From: Flavobacteriaceae bacterium
Lineage (GTDB): Bacteria; Bacteroidota; Bacteroidia; Flavobacteriales; Flavobacteriaceae
Reading direction: 5' to 3'
DNA length: 64,000 nt
Assembly: GCA_016744415.1 (NCBI GenBank)
Contig: JADGEL010000005.1
Location: forward strand, 62,001-126,000
Of this stretch, positions 16,226 to 25,269 are shown piece by piece. Under the pieces are notes generated by a model, which had not been told where the DNA came from, searched no databases, and saw only the letters and a program-made list of their open reading frames with translations. The position numbers and the translations under genes are program-made. Every line of letters begins with the position of its first letter. Within the stretch, counting starts at the first letter, position 1.

Positions 16226-16618
16226 TTATCCCGTATCATTTTTAGCTTGCGTAACGTAATGAAATGTTGGCGAATTCTCGGTAATACTGCCCGTACCCTT
16301 TTTATTAATTTTGAAAGTAACATCCTTTACTGTGGTAAATAACAACACAGATGAAAAAGACTTTCTGAGATGTGATTTTATGACCACAAAAGCTTCTTCT
16401 AATGTAAGTTCATCTTCCTCATCCTCGGTATCTCTAGATCTGTAACGCAATTTTACTAAGACCTTAAAGCCATCTTCAGAATAGACTGGTCTAACAAATA
16501 TATTTCTCAAGTTAGGTTTGCCAATGGTCTTTGCCATAGTTAACTTAGCAAAGCGGCCTTCTTGGACACTTTCTTTTACTTGTTCCCAAAAAAGAACAAA
16601 CACATCTTGGTACGGCAT
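16226..16618 (-). pseudogene. Truncated conserved protein (N-terminal domain of a methyltransferase-associated family)
   Basis: An open frame of 130 codons from M-P-Y-Q-D-V-F. Residues 1-115 look like a real conserved flavobacterial domain (F-A-K-L-T-M-A-K-T-I-G-K-P...L-F-T-T-V-K-D-V-T-F-K-I-N-K-K). In relatives as I remember them, this domain leads into a class I SAM methyltransferase. Here the last dozen residues read into the repeat-rich DNA at 16.2 kb and then stop, so the C-terminal part appears to have been lost. Expression is doubtful. It could still be a short functional protein; alignment with homologues would decide. Confidence 0.5.
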
Positions 16619-16859
16619 AAGCTAAAAACTGGTGATGAAGTATTTCAATATTTCAAAAGTAATACTAATTATTCAATTCATAAACCCATTTCACTAATTT
16701 GGAGTGGTTTTTTTAGTATTGACTTTCTCATAAAAAACAGCTAAATTTGTTTATCAGGCGATATAAGTCATTTAAACGATTCATATCTTAAAGTTGTATG
16801 CCATTGTGGGCAACTAAAGAAAGAATAACCAACAAAATGAATTAATCAAAATTTAAATT

Positions 16860-17963
16860 ATGAAAAACACAGTCTTAGCAGTAACAATGATTATTGCTCT
16901 AGCAAGCTGCCAATCAAACAAAAAAGCAGAATCAACAAAAACAGAGCAAGTAGCAACAAGCCAAATAGCAACCACAGAAGAAGCTTTTTTTGCTAAAAAT
17001 GGAAGAATTGTTACTCCAGAATCGTACCCTACAGACGAAACATCACGGCAAATACTAAAGAGCCAAGACTTGGTAGGCGTGAATATTTTTAATCATAAAC
17101 CCCAATTAACACCTACCGATAAGCAACCGGTTGTACGTATGAATAGGGACACTTACTATTCCATGGCGGTTATTGATGTATCTAAAGGGGCAAGTATAAC
17201 AATGCCCGAAATTCCAGAAGGAAAATATATGTCTATCCAACCGGTAACCGAAGATCACCGAATTCAAGTAATGCAATATGGTGCAGGCACATTTGACTTA
17301 ACAACACATACTGGTACACATTTATATGTAGTGGCTCGCCTTGATGCTACTTTTACCGAAGCAGAGGCAAAAGAAATTCATGCTAAAATGAGCATTAATG
17401 CGAATTCGGATAATTCATTTACAGCAATGCCCGTGGATGAGGAGTCATTTACCGCAGTAGAGAATTCATTAAAAGCTAAAATGCCATCTGTTATAAAGCG
17501 AGACGGAGTAGTTGCTTTAAAAGGTATGTTCACCGACCCTCGTGATTCATCTAATGAACTATTCACTCAAAAGAAGTACGAATTAGGTGCTGCTCTTGGT
17601 TGGGGTGGTGCACAAATGATTGATAATATTTATGAATTATCAGGAAACTATTCGGAAGATCGCTGCTATCAATTGACCTTTGAAGATCCTAAAAATCTTG
17701 CGTTCTGGTCTATCACAGTTTATGACAAAACAGGTTTTATGTTTAATGACCTTGCCAACTTTAGTTCTAATACAGCTCAGGCAAATGCCGATGGAACGTA
17801 CACTATAAGTTTTGGTTGTGATGCAAATGCCCCAAACAATATTGAGATTGCAAACCCATCGAAGGTATTTAACATTGCTGTGCGTCATTATCAACCATCA
17901 AAAAGAGTCTTTGAGGATGATTACCGCCTTGTACCATTTATGAAGGAAGTATCTAATGAATAA
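16860..17963 (+). CDS. DUF1254/DUF1214 lipoprotein
   Basis: A 367 aa protein with a lipoprotein signal (L-A-S-C, Cys17). The N-terminal DUF1254-like region spans about 50-190 (V-V-R-M-N-R-D-T-Y-Y-S-M-A near 90, P-E-G-K-Y-M-S-I-Q near 119-127), and the DUF1214-like C-terminus about 265-365 (L-A-F-W-S-I-T-V-Y-D...P-S-K-V-F-N-I-A-V-R-H-Y-Q-P). This two-domain arrangement is the standard one for the family, whose function is unknown; some members sit with transport or stress genes. It stands alone here. A large inverted-repeat region follows directly after its stop codon. Confidence 0.85.
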   Translation: MKNTVLAVTMIIALASCQSNKKAESTKTEQVATSQIATTEEAFFAKNGRIVTPESYPTDETSRQILKSQDLVGVNIFNHKPQLTPTDKQPVVRMNRDTYYSMAVIDVSKGASITMPEIPEGKYMSIQPVTEDHRIQVMQYGAGTFDLTTHTGTHLYVVARLDATFTEAEAKEIHAKMSINANSDNSFTAMPVDEESFTAVENSLKAKMPSVIKRDGVVALKGMFTDPRDSSNELFTQKKYELGAALGWGGAQMIDNIYELSGNYSEDRCYQLTFEDPKNLAFWSITVYDKTGFMFNDLANFSSNTAQANADGTYTISFGCDANAPNNIEIANPSKVFNIAVRHYQPSKRVFEDDYRLVPFMKEVSNE

Positions 17964-18315
17964 TAAAATGCAATATGCTGTATAGCTGCCTGAAGTGAAT
18001 TCTGAACAGAATGAAAAAGTGAAGTACGGCATACAGCATTGTATAAAGGGCATTAAAAACGCCTTTATACTTATTGTTGGTAACACATTCAGCTAAAGGC
18101 AATTTGGATCTGTCTTTTTTATTCGCAATAATCAGAATTTAACAAATGACGATAACCTTATTATCTATTTGGCGAATAATTATCGAAGATAAATCGGAAG
18201 TACCTTTCTCCGATAATTGTTATAAAATTCTTTATATTTACTCAAAAAATGCAGAACTGCGTTTAGCAGGTGCGTTTGCACTCATAAAAAACAGTTGTTT
18301 AAAAACAAAATACCT
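17964..18315. other. Gene-free stretch with large inverted repeats
   Basis: Three nested or adjacent hairpins follow the DUF1254 stop. CAATATGCTGTAT (17971-17983) pairs with ATACAGCATTG (18031-18041); inside it ATTCTG-AA-CAGAAT (17999-18012) is a perfect stem; and GTATAAAGG (18041-18049) pairs with CCTTTATAC (18062-18070). The last one leads straight into the GTTGG repeat at 18076. The remaining 200 bp before the esterase hold TTTAGCAGGT (18262-18271), also found at 19376-19385, and no convincing gene. Confidence 0.5.
18076..18112 (+). repeat. Short copy of the esterase-flanking repeat
   Basis: Positions 18076-18098 are identical to 19187-19209 (starting GTTGGTAACACATTC), and 18092-18112 are identical to 19353-19373 (GCTAAAGGCAATTTGG...). 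The two matching blocks overlap at GCTAAAG, so this copy looks like the long copy after a deletion between two GCTAAAG repeats. Confidence 0.65.
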
Positions 18316-19131
18316 ATGACACGAATATTTTTCTACATTTTAATTATAGCAATTACTGTTAGTTGTAAAAACAATGTAATCGTTTATAACGATCCAATTC
18401 CGAAACACGACAGTTTAAGAATAAATTCAAAAATTGTAAATGAAGAACGTGTAATAAATATATGGACACCTCCAAATTATGACAACTCTGATGATAGTTT
18501 ACCTGTACTCTATATGCCTGATGGAGGAATAAAAGAGGATTTTCCACATATCGCAAATACATTGGATACATTAATTAAACAAAATAAAATCCCTCGAATT
18601 ATATTGGTTGGAATTGAAAATACAGAAAGGAGAAGAGATTTAATTGGTCCAACAGAAGTTGAATATGATTTGAAACATATGCCAAATGCAGGCGGAGCCA
18701 ATAATTTTAGAGCATTTATAAAAAATGAATTATTTCCATTAATAAATCAGCAATATAGAACAACTAGTAAAAAGGCAATTATTGGCGAATCAGCAGCTGG
18801 TTTATTTGTTATCGAAACATTTATTTTAGACCCAAATATGTTTGACTATTTTATTGCAATGGATCCAGCATTGTGGTTTAATGAACAATACTTAGTTAAA
18901 AATTTCGATACATTAACAAAAGATAATATTTATAAAGATAATAAGCTTTGGTTTGCTGGTTCAAATGCAACAGATATTTCCCCATTCACAAAAGAATTAG
19001 AGCAGAAATTAAAAGACAATAGAAGTGAATTAGTTTGGAAATATAAAAACAAACCAAATGAAAAACACAATACCATATTCAGAGCAACAAAAGAAACAGC
19101 TTTAATATGGACGCTAAATCAAGAAAAATAA
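18316..19131 (+). CDS. Esterase-D-like alpha/beta hydrolase lipoprotein
   Basis: About 271 aa from M-T-R-I-F-F, with a lipoprotein signal ending V-S-C (Cys17); an in-frame ATG at 18295 adds seven residues before the signal and is less likely. The nucleophile elbow G-E-S159-A-A-G fits the esterase D / putative esterase family (PF00756 type). D-P-A-L-W-F follows about 40 residues later and a His (E-K-H-N-T) lies near the end, consistent with a Ser-Asp-His triad. Relatives hydrolyse enterobactin esters, S-formylglutathione or acyl sugars; the substrate here is unknown. The gene is flanked by matching repeats (18076 and 19187), so it may be an acquired cassette. Confidence 0.8.
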   Translation: MTRIFFYILIIAITVSCKNNVIVYNDPIPKHDSLRINSKIVNEERVINIWTPPNYDNSDDSLPVLYMPDGGIKEDFPHIANTLDTLIKQNKIPRIILVGIENTERRRDLIGPTEVEYDLKHMPNAGGANNFRAFIKNELFPLINQQYRTTSKKAIIGESAAGLFVIETFILDPNMFDYFIAMDPALWFNEQYLVKNFDTLTKDNIYKDNKLWFAGSNATDISPFTKELEQKLKDNRSELVWKYKNKPNEKHNTIFRATKETALIWTLNQEK

Positions 19132-19186
19132 CGAGTGCTAACACAAAAATTCGTACTTTTAAACACGCTACGTTTCATACACAAAC

Positions 19187-19385
19187 GTTGGTAACACATT
19201 CAGCTAAAGCTGATTTTGTTGCTACCTGCTTCACACTCCCACCCCAAAATAAATGTGTTGCCAACAACCTGCTAAACCAAATTGCAAGACATCATTTTTA
19301 CAAGGTTACAGCTTTAGACTGGGCATCGAGCCAAAACGATGTGACAACAGTTGCTAAAGGCAATTTGGATCTGCCTTTAGCAGGT
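19187..19385 (+). repeat. Long copy of the esterase-flanking repeat
   Basis: Starts with GTTGGTAACACATTC identical to 18076 and ends with a perfect hairpin (GCTAAAGGCA / TGCCTTTAGC, 19353-19381). A second long-range pair ACCTGCTAAA (near 19270) and TTTAGCAGGT (19376-19385) encloses much of the element. The region 19132-19548 holds no credible gene: a 94-codon frame through it is made of the repeat. Past 19390 there is only AT-rich spacer and the promoter at 19496. Confidence 0.55.
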
Positions 19386-19495
19386 CGATAAACAAGCCTC
19401 TAAAAAATTCAATATATTTTAACTTACTCTTACCTCCACAATTCAACGGTTTTACAATTCAACAATTCCTATTTTAACAGGAATATCAAAAAATT

Positions 19496-19526
19496 TTGTT
19501 TTATTAATCATTTCCTAGTACCTTTA
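19496..19526 (+). promoter_or_regulatory. Promoter for the kinase-fold-like protein gene
   Basis: TTG (19496-19498), a 20 bp spacer and TACCTTTA (19519-19526), which departs from TAnnTTTG only in the last base. The gene starts 22 bp later. Confidence 0.45.
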
Positions 19527-19548
19527 AAAAGATTCTATAAAAGCGCAC

Positions 19549-20610
19549 ATGGACAAAAAATTGATGTCAAAAAAAAAACCTGCTTTCCCTATTACAAAGC
19601 AGCTTTCTAACTACCTAACCGAACATAGTCGAAATATAAAAATTCCAATTTTTTATGATGATTTGTTACGCTTTCAAGGTGCTATAGAAATTTACGATGA
19701 AGACGGAAACGACACGCTTTGGGTAAGCACTTACTATGCTGAACACGAACGACAAGAAATAGATTTACGTTTAAAACAAATGTACACCATCTTACATGCC
19801 GATGGTAGTGATAGCATCCTACCCTTTTTAAATATTGACACTATTGACTTTTGTACTTTTGGAAATTCTAAACCTTTTAGAGTAAAAGTCCGAAATATTT
19901 TAAACGATAATTATATTTACTTGTATGTGAAAATTGCAGACGCATCACGTATTTATGGATTGGAATTAGAGCATCTTTTATCTCCCAACCTCATCAATTT
20001 CTTAGTTCATGAAAACACACTCATCGAAGAGCATATTTCTGGGATACCTGGTGATGCTTTTATTACTGATCAATTAGAAAAATGCTCACTACAAGACAAA
20101 ACGGCCATTGTTAAAGAATTTGTAAAATTTAATGAGCGGAGTTTTACTCGATTATTAGGTGATATGCGTTCTTACAATTACGTAATAGTTTTGACTCATG
20201 ATTTTGACAGAATTCAATACCGCATTAGGGCAATTGATTTTGATCAACAAAGTTTTGAAGGAAACCCAAAAGTATACAAGCCTCAATTTTTAAAAGAAAA
20301 TAATGTTTTGGTAAAAATGACTTCAGAAATTTTGAAAGAAGAATCTATTGAGCAGTATAAAAAGGAAGAAAGATCATTATTAGCCAAAAGGGCAAGTAGT
20401 GATATAGACCGACTCAATAAATTGTTAAATTGTATGCGGCATGACAAAATCTCTACTCCAGAAAAAGTCCAAGAATTAAAAACTGGTTTGTTAGAATTAA
20501 CAGGCGATGTTAATTTTAAAAAATCAAATAATATGGGTGATATTCTAAACACAGCTTTAGACTTTATTATCCGGAATTATAAAAATATCAATCCGTATAT
20601 TATTAGGTGA
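19549..20610 (+). CDS. Conserved protein of unknown function with kinase-like motifs
   Basis: A 353 aa cytoplasmic protein that I recognise only as a conserved flavobacterial hypothetical. Several motifs are placed as in phosphotransferase folds: L-Y-V-K-I-A-D-A near 123-130 (a possible ATP-binding Lys), L-I-E-E-H-I-S-G-I-P-G-D near 160-171 (hinge-like), G-D-M-R-S-Y-N-Y-V near 204-212 (like the catalytic G-D-x-H-x-x-N loop but with R in place of H), and R-A-I-D-F-D-Q-Q near 226-233 (like the metal-binding I-D-F-D). The C-terminal 110 residues are charged and helical. It may alternatively start at the second Met, M6. The kinase reading is inference. Confidence 0.6.
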   Translation: MDKKLMSKKKPAFPITKQLSNYLTEHSRNIKIPIFYDDLLRFQGAIEIYDEDGNDTLWVSTYYAEHERQEIDLRLKQMYTILHADGSDSILPFLNIDTIDFCTFGNSKPFRVKVRNILNDNYIYLYVKIADASRIYGLELEHLLSPNLINFLVHENTLIEEHISGIPGDAFITDQLEKCSLQDKTAIVKEFVKFNERSFTRLLGDMRSYNYVIVLTHDFDRIQYRIRAIDFDQQSFEGNPKVYKPQFLKENNVLVKMTSEILKEESIEQYKKEERSLLAKRASSDIDRLNKLLNCMRHDKISTPEKVQELKTGLLELTGDVNFKKSNNMGDILNTALDFIIRNYKNINPYIIR

Positions 20611-20654
20611 GCATTTGTTGATTAATATATGTGATTAATGGTTTAATTAATTAT

Positions 20655-20730
20655 TATCATTCCGAGTGAAGAATGAGAAGGAATCTCATCATCTTGAAGT
20701 TTCAGTTTCTTACTACGAAAGGATTTCAGT
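20655..20730. repeat. Dispersed repeat fragment upstream of pyc
   Basis: TCATTCCGAGTGAAGAATG followed by AGAAGGAATCTC, then a partial return arm with GAAAGGATTTCAG, resembles the GTCATTCTGAGCGAAGTCGAAG class of dispersed repeats common in this phylum. There is no ORF. Confidence 0.4.
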
Positions 20731-20769
20731 TAACAAAAAACTTTAGATTAATCAATAAAAAACAATTGC

Positions 20770-23700
20770 ATGAAAATCAAGAAAGTATTAGTTGCTAATC
20801 GCGGTGAAATTGCCATCAGAATTTTAAGAGCATGTACCGAACTAAATGTACCAACCCTTGCTGTGTACACTTATGAAGATCGCTACTCTCAACATCGCTA
20901 CAAGGCAGATGAATCATATCAAATAGGAAAAGACAATCAACCTTTAAAACCTTATTTAGACATTGATGAAATTATCAATTTGGCAAAAACTAAAAATGCC
21001 AATGCTATACATCCAGGGTATGGTTTCTTATCAGAAAATTCTGAATTTGCACGCAAGTGTGCTGAAAATAATATCATCTTCATTGGTCCAGACCCAAAAG
21101 TGATGGATGCCTTAGGCGATAAAATTACCGCCAAAAAAATTGCTAAAAAATGTAATGTACCAATCATTGAAGGAAATAAAAAAGATCTCACTTCTTTAGA
21201 AATTGCTTTATCCGAAGCTGAAAAAATTGGCTATCCTTTAATGCTAAAAGCTGCCTCTGGTGGCGGTGGTAGAGGTATGCGAATTATACGAATTCCTAGA
21301 GATTTAAAATCCACTTTTGATGGAGCTAAAAATGAAGCACTAAACGCATTTGGTGATGGCACTATGTTTTTAGAAAAATATGTCGAAAACCCTAAGCATA
21401 TCGAGGTACAAATTGTAGCTGATAATCATGGCAACATTCGCCATTTATTTGAACGTGATTGCTCAGTGCAAAGAAGACATCAAAAAGTTGTTGAAATTGC
21501 GCCTTCACATAATGTATCAGAAAAAGTTAAACAAAGTTTATACAAATATGCACTCTCAATTGCCAATGAAGTAAACTATAATAATATTGGTACTGTTGAA
21601 TTTTTAGTAGGTCAAAATGATGAAATTTATTTTATTGAAGTTAACCCACGTATTCAAGTAGAGCATACCGTTACCGAAATGGTTACTGGAATTGACTTAG
21701 TAAAAACTCAAATTTTTATTGCTGCAGGTTATAAATTAGATAGCAAGCAAATTAAAATATACGAGCAAGAAAGTTTATCAACTTATGGGTATGCTTTGCA
21801 ATGTAGAATCACCACCGAAGATCCTGAAAACAACTTTACCCCAGATTACGGAACCATCTCAACTTACAGATCAGCTGCAGGAATGGGAATTAGGTTAGAT
21901 GCAGGTTCTGTTTATCAGTCTTCTAAAATCAGTCCATTTTTTGATTCGATGCTCGTAAAAGTATCTGCTCAAGGCAGAACTTTAGATGGAGCTATCCGTA
22001 AAATGGTGAGAGCCTTAAAAGAGTTTAGAGTACGTGGAGTAAAAACCAATATGCAATTTTTGCAGAATGTGATTCAACATGAAACCTTTAAAGATGGAAA
22101 AGTAAATGTGAATTTTATTCAAAACACACCAGAGTTATTTAACATAGAACTACCACAAGATAGAACAAGTAAACTCACAAAATACTTAGGAGAAATCATT
22201 GTAAATGGCAATCCTGATGTTAAATCTATTAACAAGAATATAGAATTCCGAATTCCGAAAATTCCAAATTATAATGCATTATCAGATTATCCAAAAGGGA
22301 CTAAAGACTTACTCACCGAAATGGGCGCTGATAAATTTTGTGAATGGTTAAAGAACGATAACAAAATCCATTTTACTGATACCACTTTACGCGATGCACA
22401 TCAATCTTTATTAGCAACACGCATGCGTACATTTGATATGCTAAAAGTTGCAGAGAGCTTTGCAAAAAACCATGCCAATACTTTTAGCTTAGAAGTTTGG
22501 GGTGGCGCAACTTTTGATGTTTGTCTTCGGTTTTTACATGAGAGTCCGTGGACTCGACTACGCGAATTGCGAACTGCAATGCCAAATATTTTGTTTCAAA
22601 TGTTATTAAGAGGATCCAATGCTGTTGGCTATACTGCATATCCAGATAATTTGATAGAAAAATTCGTTGTCAAATCTTGGGAAAACGGTATTGATATTTT
22701 TAGAATATTTGATTCGTTAAACTGGGTAAAAGCAATGGAGCCAAGTATCAAATATGTTCGTAATCAAACGGGAGGAATTGCACAAGCGGCTATTAGTTAT
22801 ACAGGAGATATTTTAGATAAAAACAATTCTAAGTATAATCTCAACTACTATACACAACTGGCAAAAGATTTAGAAAATGCTGGAGCTCACATGATTGCCA
22901 TTAAAGACATGGCCGGATTGTTAAAACCTTTTGCCGTAGCAGAATTGATTCCAGCAATTAAAGATGCAGTCAATATTCCTATTCATTTGCATACGCACGA
23001 CACTTCATCATTGCAATCTGCAACGTATTTAAAAGCCATTGAATCTGGTGTTGATGTAGTAGATGTTGCTTTAGGTGGCTTGTCTGGTTTAACATCTCAA
23101 CCCAACTTTAATTCTATCGTTGAAATGTTAAAATACCATGACCGCCATCAGGATTTTGATTTAAACAATCTAAATCAATTCTCTAATTATTGGGAAGATA
23201 TTAGAGAATATTATTATCCTTTCGAATCTGGTTTAAAATCAGGTACTGCTGAAGTTTTTCAACATGAAATTCCGGGTGGACAATACTCAAATTTAAGACC
23301 ACAAGCAACAGCTTTAGGGCTTGGAAATCGTTTTGATGAAGTAAAAAAAATGTATCACGAAGTAAATACTATGTTTGGTGATTTAGTAAAAGTAACACCA
23401 AGTTCAAAGGTTGTTGGAGATATGGCAATTTTTATGGTAACTAATGATTTATTGCCACAAGATGTGATGGAACGCGGACATGAAATCTCATTTCCAGAAT
23501 CTGTCATCAACTTTTTTAAAGGAGACTTAGGACAACCTGTTGGCGGATTTCCAAAAGAGCTTCAAAAGATTGTATTAAAAAATAAAGAGGCTTATACCAA
23601 TCGGCCAAATGCACATTTAGAACCTATAAATTTTGATACAGCTTACAAGTCATTTCAATTAAAATTTCAAAAAGGGTTTACAAGAGCCATTGAATTTGAA

Positions 23701-24222
23701 GATTTCTTATCGTATAGTTTATATCCAAAAGTTTTTGAGCAGGCACATGTAATTTATAAAATGTATGGAAATTTAGCAACAATACCCACAAAAAATTTCT
23801 TTTATGGAATGGATATTCGCGAAGAAATTATGGTTGAGATTCAACCTGGAAAAACAGTTTTGGTCCAATTATTATCCGTGAGCAGTGCTAATGAAGAAGG
23901 TTTGAGGATTGTATTCTTTAAAGTAAATGGAGAAAACAGATCAGTAGAAGTGAAAGATACATCTCTAGATATTAAAAAAACAGAAAACAACAAAGCAACT
24001 TCTGAAAACGATAATGAAATTGGAGCACCATTACAAGGTATACTTTATAAAATATTGGTCAAAAATGGTCAGGAAATAAAAGAAAATGATGCCTTATTTA
24101 TTATTGAAGCAATGAAAATGGAAACTACCGTCACTGCAACAAAGTCTGGAAAAATAAAATTTATACATCTAAATGAAAGTGAAATGGTGATGCAAGACGA
24201 TCTAATTTTAACCTTAGAATAA
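20770..24222 (+). CDS. pyc: Pyruvate carboxylase
   Basis: A full-length single-chain enzyme (1150 aa) that makes oxaloacetate from pyruvate, bicarbonate and ATP. The biotin carboxylase domain is at about 1-455 (A-N-R-G-E-I-A-I-R at 9-17, G-G-G-G-R-G-M-R near 164-171, E-V-N-P-R-I-Q-V-E-H near 293-302). The carboxyltransferase domain is at about 530-810 (F-T-D-T-T-L-R-D-A-H-Q-S-L, and the metal ligands in H-L-H-T-H-D). A PYC/OADA domain follows to about 1030, then the biotinyl domain with E-A-M-K-M-E, the biotin Lys being residue 1116. It is monocistronic with a terminator. It supplies oxaloacetate to the citrate synthases at 40.8-43.6 kb. Confidence 0.96.
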   Translation: MKIKKVLVANRGEIAIRILRACTELNVPTLAVYTYEDRYSQHRYKADESYQIGKDNQPLKPYLDIDEIINLAKTKNANAIHPGYGFLSENSEFARKCAENNIIFIGPDPKVMDALGDKITAKKIAKKCNVPIIEGNKKDLTSLEIALSEAEKIGYPLMLKAASGGGGRGMRIIRIPRDLKSTFDGAKNEALNAFGDGTMFLEKYVENPKHIEVQIVADNHGNIRHLFERDCSVQRRHQKVVEIAPSHNVSEKVKQSLYKYALSIANEVNYNNIGTVEFLVGQNDEIYFIEVNPRIQVEHTVTEMVTGIDLVKTQIFIAAGYKLDSKQIKIYEQESLSTYGYALQCRITTEDPENNFTPDYGTISTYRSAAGMGIRLDAGSVYQSSKISPFFDSMLVKVSAQGRTLDGAIRKMVRALKEFRVRGVKTNMQFLQNVIQHETFKDGKVNVNFIQNTPELFNIELPQDRTSKLTKYLGEIIVNGNPDVKSINKNIEFRIPKIPNYNALSDYPKGTKDLLTEMGADKFCEWLKNDNKIHFTDTTLRDAHQSLLATRMRTFDMLKVAESFAKNHANTFSLEVWGGATFDVCLRFLHESPWTRLRELRTAMPNILFQMLLRGSNAVGYTAYPDNLIEKFVVKSWENGIDIFRIFDSLNWVKAMEPSIKYVRNQTGGIAQAAISYTGDILDKNNSKYNLNYYTQLAKDLENAGAHMIAIKDMAGLLKPFAVAELIPAIKDAVNIPIHLHTHDTSSLQSATYLKAIESGVDVVDVALGGLSGLTSQPNFNSIVEMLKYHDRHQDFDLNNLNQFSNYWEDIREYYYPFESGLKSGTAEVFQHEIPGGQYSNLRPQATALGLGNRFDEVKKMYHEVNTMFGDLVKVTPSSKVVGDMAIFMVTNDLLPQDVMERGHEISFPESVINFFKGDLGQPVGGFPKELQKIVLKNKEAYTNRPNAHLEPINFDTAYKSFQLKFQKGFTRAIEFEDFLSYSLYPKVFEQAHVIYKMYGNLATIPTKNFFYGMDIREEIMVEIQPGKTVLVQLLSVSSANEEGLRIVFFKVNGENRSVEVKDTSLDIKKTENNKATSENDNEIGAPLQGILYKILVKNGQEIKENDALFIIEAMKMETTVTATKSGKIKFIHLNESEMVMQDDLILTLE

Positions 24223-24230
24223 GCTTCAAC

Positions 24231-24260
24231 AAAAAAGAGGCTGATAATCAGCCTCTTTTT
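24231..24260. terminator. Bidirectional terminator between pyc and the sigma-factor operon
   Basis: AAAAAGAGGCTGA and TCAGCCTCTTTTT form a perfect stem with a short loop; A and T runs on both sides allow use from both strands. Confidence 0.85.
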
Positions 24261-24278
24261 ATATCAGTAACGTTTAGT

Positions 24279-24692
24279 TTAATTATACTGTCTATTGTAA
24301 TAATTTTTAATATACCCTATTTGGATACTTACCATAATTGCTAAAAATATAAATCCGTAAACAGTGATATTTGAAACTGTAAAACCAAGATTCATATCAA
24401 CTGAAAAAGTATTTGTAAATCTGCTTAAATTAATTTTTGATAAGACTCCGCTGTTAGAAAGCTCAGTACTTTTTAAAAGGTAAAAAGTAGCGGCAACTAG
24501 TATGCCTATAAATAAAGCCCACCCTTTTTTAGAGATTAATGGCTGATTCTTTTTCAATTCACTTTCAGCTTCTAGAGTATAAATTGCATCCATCACATTT
24601 TTAGAAAAATTGATTGATGGCTTTTCTTGTGGTGTTTCTTTAACCATTTTACTGGTCAAAGCATCTAACCTATCCGTTTGCTTGTCGCTCAT
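24279..24692 (-). CDS. Membrane protein paired with the ECF sigma factor, possible anti-sigma factor
   Basis: About 137 aa starting at M-S-D-K-Q-T-D (24692), inside the last 23 bp of the sigma gene; a start at 24716 is also open but less likely. The N-terminal 60 residues are soluble and charged, and two hydrophobic segments follow (W-A-L-F-I-G-I-L-V-A-A near 78-90, and I-T-V-Y-G-F-I-F-L-A-I-M near 108-120). No HxxxCxxC zinc anti-sigma motif is present. The coupling with the sigma gene and the cytoplasmic-tail plus membrane layout argue for a membrane-bound regulator of it; this is inference from context. Confidence 0.6.
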   Translation of the reverse strand: MSDKQTDRLDALTSKMVKETPQEKPSINFSKNVMDAIYTLEAESELKKNQPLISKKGWALFIGILVAATFYLLKSTELSNSGVLSKINLSRFTNTFSVDMNLGFTVSNITVYGFIFLAIMVSIQIGYIKNYYNRQYN

Positions 24693-25263
24693 AATCGCTA
24701 TATATTTCATGTTCAACAGAATTCTTAAAAATAGTAAATAATTTTTTACGTGCTCTAAATAATTTCACCTTAATATTACTTTCAGATATCGAAAGCACTT
24801 CTTTTATCTCTTTTAAACTTTGCTCTTCAAAATAAAAAAGGTGTAAAATAATACGCTCATCATCGGGTAATTGATTCATACAATCCTGAATGATTTCACT
24901 CCGTTCTTGGCGTTCAATGCCTTCAAAAATTGATTCTACAGATGACAATTCATTACTCGAAATTTTATCTATCTCAATATTTTGATTGTACTTTGCGTTT
25001 CCTTTAATTCTATCTAAGCAAGTGTTGTAGGCTATTCTATACAACCAAGTCGAAAATTTAGACTTTCCGCTAAACTTTGATAACGATTTATAAGCTTTGA
25101 TAAAAGTATCTTGAGCAACCTCCTCCGCTTCCTCTCTGTGTTTTAACATTTTAAATGCTAAAGAAAATATCATCGTCTGGTAATTTTCCACAAGAGTTCC
25201 AAAAGACTGTGTGTCTCCATTAAGCGTTTTTGCTATATAATAATCGTCATTATTATTTTCCAT
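24670..25263 (-). CDS. RNA polymerase ECF-type sigma factor
   Basis: About 197 aa from the ATG at 25261-25263; two extra codons upstream (TTG-GTG) are open but unnecessary. Region 2 is at about 10-85 (F-G-T-L-V-E-N-Y-Q near 21-29, A-E-E-V-A-Q-D-T-F-I-K-A-Y near 46-58, F-S-T-W-L-Y-R-I-A-Y-N near 70-80). Region 4 is at about 125-185 (L-P-D-D-E-R-I-I-L-H-L-F-Y-F-E-E near 132-147, followed by the HTH I-S-E-S-N-I-K-V-K-L-F-R-A-R-K). There is no C-terminal extension. A candidate self-recognised promoter lies directly upstream (25270-25298). Confidence 0.9.
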   Translation of the reverse strand: MENNNDDYYIAKTLNGDTQSFGTLVENYQTMIFSLAFKMLKHREEAEEVAQDTFIKAYKSLSKFSGKSKFSTWLYRIAYNTCLDRIKGNAKYNQNIEIDKISSNELSSVESIFEGIERQERSEIIQDCMNQLPDDERIILHLFYFEEQSLKEIKEVLSISESNIKVKLFRARKKLFTIFKNSVEHEIYSDYERQANG

Positions 25264-25269
25264 CACCAA

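Noticed and set aside
17964-18112. A genuine integron attC array
   Set aside because: Hairpins and GTTGG ends recall attC sites, but there is no integrase, only one candidate cassette, and the repeat extends well past the expected core; kept as a repeat-flanked gene only.
19107-19391. A 94-codon plus-strand frame after the esterase gene
   Set aside because: It starts inside the esterase end and is composed of the flanking repeat and its hairpins; the composition is not protein-like and the repeats explain it.
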